The position numbers were made by a program, and so were the translations under genes. The notes beneath the pieces are model-generated. The model saw nothing but the letters and a program-made list of their open reading frames with translations, was not told the origin of the DNA and made no database searches. A DNA stretch of 9,944 bases from Gammaproteobacteria bacterium (lineage in GTDB: Bacteria; Pseudomonadota; Gammaproteobacteria; UBA6429; Thiohalophilaceae). The stretch is taken from positions 1-9,944 of the forward strand of contig JAOUOK010000029.1 in the NCBI GenBank assembly GCA_029880425.1. Direction: 5' to 3'. Below, piece after piece: positions 6,867 to 9,944 of this stretch (positions within the stretch are counted from its first letter, which is position 1; the number at the start of each line of letters is the position of its first letter).

Positions 6867-7742
6867 ATGCTGCGTAAGCTCTTTTTATTTACACTATTTA
6901 TTAGCATTAATGCGACATTGTTACCTCAGCAGCTGGCTGCGCATGAAGAAAAAGCGGATAACAGCTGGTGGTGGGATGATGCATGGTGGAACGAAGGTAA
7001 AATTGCCGGTACCCAGACTCACGATGTTAAAGTAAGCTGGAGCAGCTATGACAGTAATGGTGTTGATGTGCCGTATATGCTGGTTCGACCAAAAGGGAAA
7101 GGTAAATACCCGGCGGTATTCTTCCAGCATGGCCGTCGTGGCCTGGATGCCTTGATTCAACGCCATGCAAAACGTATCGCGGCACAGGGTTTCGTGGTGT
7201 TGGCGCCGGATATCTACAAGGCTCATTTCATTGGCACGCACCCGATAGAACATGACTATGAGCTGGAAAAAGACATCAACGTGGGCATTGATATTTTACT
7301 CGCACGTAAAGACATCAGCACACGCAAGGCTTGCTTGTATTCGCATACCCGCGGGGGTTATTACACCCTGAAAGTGGCCACCACGTTTAGCCGCCAGGAT
7401 AAAGAAGTTGCCTGTTATGTCTCTTATTACCCGCATTTACAGGACCCCAACGCGCCGGAGCCAGCGCAGGTTTATGGTTATGCGCCGGAAGTTGATAAGA
7501 TGAAAATCCCGATGCTGGTATTTATCGGTGATGAAGAGCAATACCAGCGCCGCCGAGTTATTGAAACCGGGATTAACCAGTTAAGTAAAAATGGCAGGGA
7601 CGCACGTGTTATCGTATACCCGGGTGTGGGACGAGGTTTTGATTTCAGACCGGAAAATGTCAGGACATTTGCCGATGACCTGGCGTCTAAAGATGCTGTA
7701 CAACGTGCAGCCAAATTTATGAACAAACATTTGAACAAGTAG
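6867..7742 (+). CDS. Secreted dienelactone-hydrolase-fold protein with degenerate catalytic triad
   Basis: The 291-residue product has a Sec signal peptide (basic M-L-R-K, hydrophobic 5-19, likely cleavage after A25), so it acts outside the cytoplasm. A Trp-rich segment follows (W34-36, W40-41). The body is an alpha/beta-hydrolase of the dienelactone hydrolase type: QHGRRG (oxyanion region), QGFVVLAPDIY, a nucleophile-elbow region near 157-163, IGDEE with Asp222, and YPGVGRGFDF near the C-terminus. In active enzymes the elbow has Cys or Ser and the last motif has His; here these read T161 (SHTRGG) and R256, while the Asp remains. Hydrolysis by the usual triad is therefore doubtful. Start: GGGA lies 6 nt before the ATG at 6867, and this places the signal peptide correctly; an ATG at 6846 is possible. 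The DAHP synthase gene follows after 6 nt. Confidence 0.88.
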   Translation: MLRKLFLFTLFISINATLLPQQLAAHEEKADNSWWWDDAWWNEGKIAGTQTHDVKVSWSSYDSNGVDVPYMLVRPKGKGKYPAVFFQHGRRGLDALIQRHAKRIAAQGFVVLAPDIYKAHFIGTHPIEHDYELEKDINVGIDILLARKDISTRKACLYSHTRGGYYTLKVATTFSRQDKEVACYVSYYPHLQDPNAPEPAQVYGYAPEVDKMKIPMLVFIGDEEQYQRRRVIETGINQLSKNGRDARVIVYPGVGRGFDFRPENVRTFADDLASKDAVQRAAKFMNKHLNK

Positions 7743-7748
7743 TAAACT

Positions 7749-8816
7749 ATGAGCATGAAGTATAAAACAGATGATTTACGTATTACGGCGATGAACGAAG
7801 TCATTTCGCCTGAGCAACTGCATAAAGATTGCCAGATTTCTGAAGCAGCCAGTAAATTAATTTTTAATACACGTACCGCGATTCATGACATCTTAAATGG
7901 TAAAGATGATCGCCTGCTGGTGATTATCGGTCCCTGCTCAATTCATGATCCTGATGCAGCACGTGAATATGCCACGCGTTTAAAAGATATTAAACATGAA
8001 CTCGCTGATGACTTATTGATCGTGATGCGGGTTTATTTTGAAAAGCCACGTACCACCGTGGGATGGAAAGGTTTAATCAACGACCCCAACCTTGATGAAA
8101 GTTTTGAAATCAATAAGGGCCTACACCTTGCGCGGTGTTTACTTGCTGACCTGAATGAAATGGGTGTACCCGCGGCAACAGAATTTCTTGATTTGATTAC
8201 ACCACAATACGTGGCGGATTTAATCAGCTGGGGCGCTATTGGTGCGCGTACCACGGAAAGCCAGGTACACCGTGAACTTGCTTCAGGGTTATCTTCACCG
8301 GTGGGCTTTAAAAATGGAACCGATGGCGGCTTGCAGGTTGCGATCGATGCCATTGGCGCAGCCAGTCGCCCGCATAACTTCCTCTCGTTAACCAAGCAGG
8401 GTTACTCGGCCATCTTTGCCACTACAGGTAATGATGACTGCCATATTATTTTGCGCGGCGGTAAAGAACCTAACTTTGATGCTGAGCATGTAGGGCAAGC
8501 CGTTAATGAACTCGAAGCTGCCGGTGTGCAACAACGTTTAATGATAGATTGCTCGCATGCCAACAGCCAGAAACAACATCAAAAACAAATTGATGTGGCA
8601 GACGCGGTTGGCGAGCAAATTGCGCAAGGAAATAACAACATTATGGGTGTGATGATTGAAAGTCACCTCGTTGCCGGACGTCAGGATGTAAAAGAAGACA
8701 AGGAACTGGTATACGGCCAGAGTATTACCGATGCCTGCATTGGCTGGGATGACAGCGTGGCCATGTTAAAGAACCTGGCCAAATCCGTGCAACAACGTCG
8801 CGCTAAAAATCAGTAA
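7749..8816 (+). CDS. aroG: 3-deoxy-7-phosphoheptulonate (DAHP) synthase, class I, AroG-like
   Basis: This enzyme condenses phosphoenolpyruvate with erythrose 4-phosphate to DAHP, the first step of the shikimate pathway, in the cytosol. Length is 355 residues against about 350 for E. coli AroG, and the two correspond nearly throughout. Metal ligands sit at C63 (IGPCSIHD), H270 (CSHANS), E304 (MIESHL) and D328 (ITDACIGW), each shifted by two from E. coli. The PEP/E4P-binding blocks FEKPRTTVGWKGLINDP, GARTTESQ.HRE.ASGLS and GFKNGTDG are intact. Sequence between these is closer to AroG than to AroF, hinting at phenylalanine-type feedback control, but the effector cannot be settled by eye. The start is ATG 7749, with a second ATG at 7755. 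The Shine-Dalgarno is weak, so translation may be coupled to the upstream gene, 6 nt away. slyX follows after 10 nt. Confidence 0.97.
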   Translation: MSMKYKTDDLRITAMNEVISPEQLHKDCQISEAASKLIFNTRTAIHDILNGKDDRLLVIIGPCSIHDPDAAREYATRLKDIKHELADDLLIVMRVYFEKPRTTVGWKGLINDPNLDESFEINKGLHLARCLLADLNEMGVPAATEFLDLITPQYVADLISWGAIGARTTESQVHRELASGLSSPVGFKNGTDGGLQVAIDAIGAASRPHNFLSLTKQGYSAIFATTGNDDCHIILRGGKEPNFDAEHVGQAVNELEAAGVQQRLMIDCSHANSQKQHQKQIDVADAVGEQIAQGNNNIMGVMIESHLVAGRQDVKEDKELVYGQSITDACIGWDDSVAMLKNLAKSVQQRRAKNQ

Positions 8817-8826
8817 GCGTTGAACC

Positions 8827-9030
8827 ATGGAAGACAAAATAGTTGATTTAGAAACCCGGCTTGCGTTTCAGGATGAAACCATTAACCAGCTCAACGAGGT
8901 CATTACTGATCAACAGCAACAACTTGATGAGTTAAGAGAAGAAATCAGGTTATTGAACTTGCGTGTTGTAAGTATTGCTGAATCAACACCTGAATCAAAT
9001 GAGAAAGAACCCCCGCCACCGCATTATTAA
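8827..9030 (+). CDS. slyX: SlyX family protein
   Basis: The 67-residue size, the coiled-coil helix with Leu/Ile heptads (residues 3-48, many Gln and Glu) and the C-terminal PPPPHY signature are diagnostic of SlyX. It is a small cytosolic protein likely to oligomerise through its coiled coil; its cellular role is not established. It starts 10 nt after the DAHP synthase stop with a poor ribosome binding site, so it is probably translated from the same mRNA by coupling. No strong intrinsic terminator is seen after it; a 5-bp GGTTA/TAACC stem (9059-9079) lacks a T-run. Confidence 0.95.
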   Translation: MEDKIVDLETRLAFQDETINQLNEVITDQQQQLDELREEIRLLNLRVVSIAESTPESNEKEPPPPHY

Positions 9031-9066
9031 ATTTAATTAAACTCTTTCAGCCTTCTGTGGTTACCT

Positions 9067-9085
9067 GATAATGATAACCATTACT
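9067..9085. promoter_or_regulatory. Fur-box-like sequence
   Basis: The 19-mer starting GATAATGATAACC agrees with the E. coli Fur consensus (three GATAAT-type hexamers) at 16 of 19 positions; mismatches are at positions 12, 18 and 19. It lies 36 nt after slyX and is not in front of any clear gene, so the regulated transcript is unknown. Confidence 0.45.
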
Positions 9086-9096
9086 TAGTTAACCTC

Positions 9097-9258
9097 CTAT
9101 TTTTTTTCGACTTTAATTTCTGCACCAATTTCAAAAAGCGGATGTAGTAAATTTCTCTCACCAGTTTCATAGTTAGTATTTGCCGGGCCAACGATAAGCG
9201 CACCCGGTGCACAGTCAAACCTGTATCGTAGAGCCCTTTGAAATATCTGTTTGAACAT
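9097..9258 (-). CDS. Possible small protein or gene remnant (53 aa)
   Basis: An ATG at 9258 opens 53 codons on the minus strand, ending in TAG at 9097. The product has a basic, aromatic start (residues 2-14), then CAPGALIVGPANTNYETGE and a LLHPLFEIGAEIKVEKK end. This is a protein-like composition, and I do not recognise it. There is no clear Shine-Dalgarno, and a stop in frame 12 codons upstream limits extension. It may be a genuine small gene, a decayed end of a larger one, or chance. Confidence 0.35.
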   Translation of the reverse strand: MFKQIFQRALRYRFDCAPGALIVGPANTNYETGERNLLHPLFEIGAEIKVEKK

Positions 9259-9289
9259 TTTAACTATGGCGCGATTGATAAAGACTGAT

Positions 9290-9303
9290 TTGATTTATAT
9301 CAA
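9290..9303. promoter_or_regulatory. FNR/ANR-type binding site upstream of ppk2
   Basis: TTGAT-TTAT-ATCAA is a perfect match to the FNR/ANR/CRP-family consensus TTGATnnnnATCAA. It is followed by AT-rich -10 candidates TTTAAT (9329-9334) and TAATAT (9331-9336) with no good -35, which would fit an activator-dependent promoter read towards ppk2. Spacing to these candidates is 3-5 bp longer than the ideal class II geometry. Confidence 0.55.
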
Positions 9304-9368
9304 TAACTGGTGCTTAATGTTTATTACGTTTAATATTTTATCTTATGGTTTGAACACTTAAAGGAAAG

Positions 9369-9482
9369 ATGAGTGTAAATGAGCCATACTACTTAAATGA
9401 CTATGATTATTTTTACGTGTCTAGACAGAAATTGACTAAACCAGTCAGAGATTTCGCTAACCGCCCTGGTAATACCAGATAA
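9369..9482 (+). CDS. Tyrosine-rich short ORF just upstream of ppk2 (37 aa)
   Basis: AAAGGA lies just before the ATG at 9369 (3 nt spacing, rather short). The 37 codons include five Tyr within ten codons (7, 8, 12, 14, 16) plus a Phe, then a basic tail. The TAA stop (9480-9482) is in the same frame as ppk2, whose ATG follows 18 nt later with no other stop between. It could be a leader peptide, or an N-terminal extension of PPK2 detached by a nonsense codon. I do not recognise a family; coding status is uncertain. Confidence 0.4.
   Translation: MSVNEPYYLNDYDYFYVSRQKLTKPVRDFANRPGNTR
9433..9478 (+). promoter_or_regulatory. Possible alternative RNA stems in the ppk2 leader
   Basis: TGACT (9433-9437) pairs with AGTCA (9443-9447), and CTGGT (9466-9470) with ACCAG (9474-9478, 3-nt loop). 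The CTGGT can instead pair with ACCAG at 9440-9444. Stems 1:2 and 3:4 are thus incompatible with 2:3, as in attenuators. All stems are only 5 bp and no T-run follows, so the call is weak. Confidence 0.25.
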
Positions 9483-9500
9483 CACTTGGACAGACTATAT

Positions 9501-9944
9501 ATGAGCAACGATCAAGATACCTCGGCTACTGGACAGGTCGAAGATAAATTAACCCTGGTGCAGGATGTTAAAACTGTTGCATCTGCAACTAAGGCTGATG
9601 AGCTTCAGAAGGTCAAGGATAAGGCTTATAAAAAGCACCTCAGGGAAGAAGAGCTTAAACCTTTTCAGGCTGAGCTGATCAAGATGCAGAAGTACCTGGA
9701 AGACACTAATACTCGTATGATTATCTTATTTGAAGGCAGAGATGCCGCGGGTAAAGGCGGCACCATCCGTCGAGTCACACGTTATATGAATGTAAAACAT
9801 TATCGTATTGTCGCTCTGGGTAAACCGACAGAAAGTGAGAGATCAGAATGGTTTTTTCAGAAATACATACGCCATTTTCCTCAGGGTGGGGAAGTGGTTA
9901 TGTTTGACCGCAGTTGGTATAACCGCGCCATGGTTGAACCGGTT
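9501..9944 (+). CDS. ppk2: Polyphosphate kinase 2 (PPK2), N-terminal part (cut by window edge)
   Basis: PPK2 enzymes transfer phosphate between polyphosphate and nucleoside di- or monophosphates in the cytosol. The 148 codons present include the Walker A-like loop FEGRDAAGKGGTI (G79, D81, G84-K85-G86) and the Walker B/lid-side motif FDRSWYNRA (D136, R137). The linking GKPTESERSEWFFQKY region, with its helix and RHFPQGGE, is also typical. The single domain beginning after a charged N-terminal helix (residues 31-68) fits a class I, one-domain enzyme; substrate preference cannot be read from this part. The frame is open to the last base. Start: ATG 9501 has only a weak GGA upstream; a TTG at 9486 is also in frame. 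A perfect FNR-type site and a short tyrosine-rich ORF lie upstream and may control it. Confidence 0.95.
   Translation, partial: MSNDQDTSATGQVEDKLTLVQDVKTVASATKADELQKVKDKAYKKHLREEELKPFQAELIKMQKYLEDTNTRMIILFEGRDAAGKGGTIRRVTRYMNVKHYRIVALGKPTESERSEWFFQKYIRHFPQGGEVVMFDRSWYNRAMVEPV

Larger units (their letters stand above)
9031..9500. other. 470-bp gap between slyX and ppk2
   Basis: This long AT-rich interval holds no large gene. It contains a Fur-box-like sequence, one possible short minus-strand ORF, a perfect FNR/ANR-type palindrome and a short tyrosine-rich plus-strand ORF with potential alternative hairpins, each listed separately. Nothing resembling a tRNA or insertion sequence is seen. Confidence 0.7.

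Noticed and set aside
7478..8395. Minus-strand open frames across the hydrolase-like and DAHP synthase genes
   Set aside because: The plus-strand products are clear family members; these are shadow frames.
9059..9079. GGTTA/TAACC stem after slyX as a terminator
   Set aside because: The 5-bp AT-rich stem has an 11-nt loop and no adjacent T-run; the same bases are better explained as part of a Fur-like site.

Overview
The window looks like a chromosomal segment of a moderately AT-rich gammaproteobacterium. The evidence is a YgiQ protein that reads as a close relative of the enterobacterial one, a Phe-type (AroG-like) DAHP synthase followed by slyX, and a class I PPK2. The species cannot be named from the sequence. 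Most of it is ordinary core genome. The poorly explained parts are the 0.8-3.8 kb stretch and the 9.03-9.5 kb intergenic region.

Left part (1-3.8 kb). A TrmH/SpoU-family RNA methyltransferase runs off the left edge on the minus strand. A single-domain rhodanese with its own sigma70-like promoter follows on the plus strand. It shares a bidirectional terminator with a convergent 101-aa alanine-rich helical protein. Next come an omega/SspA-like glutathione S-transferase (minus) and a divergently oriented 409-aa helical protein of unknown function (plus, TTG start). Their common promoter region holds a perfect 10-bp inverted repeat. Two small unknown minus-strand genes (63 and 83 aa, both with good Shine-Dalgarno sequences) probably form one transcript, read away from ygiQ.

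Middle (3.8-9.03 kb). This holds ygiQ (radical SAM, UPF0313 family), a stand-alone CheY-like receiver with a well-spaced promoter, and a tight row of a secreted dienelactone-hydrolase-fold protein, DAHP synthase and slyX. Gaps in that row are 6 and 10 nt, which suggests one transcript. The dienelactone-hydrolase-like protein lacks two of the three expected catalytic residues (nucleophile position Thr161, His position Arg256), so it may be a pseudoenzyme or use other chemistry.

Right part (9.03-9.94 kb). A 470-bp gap separates slyX from a polyphosphate kinase 2 gene cut by the right edge. It carries a Fur-box match (16 of 19), a possible 53-aa minus-strand ORF, a perfect FNR/ANR-type palindrome, and a tyrosine-rich 37-codon ORF. 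That ORF ends in the same reading frame as ppk2, only 18 nt before its ATG. Short complementary segments at the end of this ORF can form alternative, mutually exclusive stems. This suggests either a leader-peptide arrangement for ppk2 or an N-terminal extension cut off by a nonsense codon.

No tRNA, rRNA, CRISPR array, insertion sequence or attachment site was recognised. No clear new multi-gene system is visible. The strongest unusual leads are the triad-deficient secreted protein, the ppk2 leader region and the 409-aa orphan.
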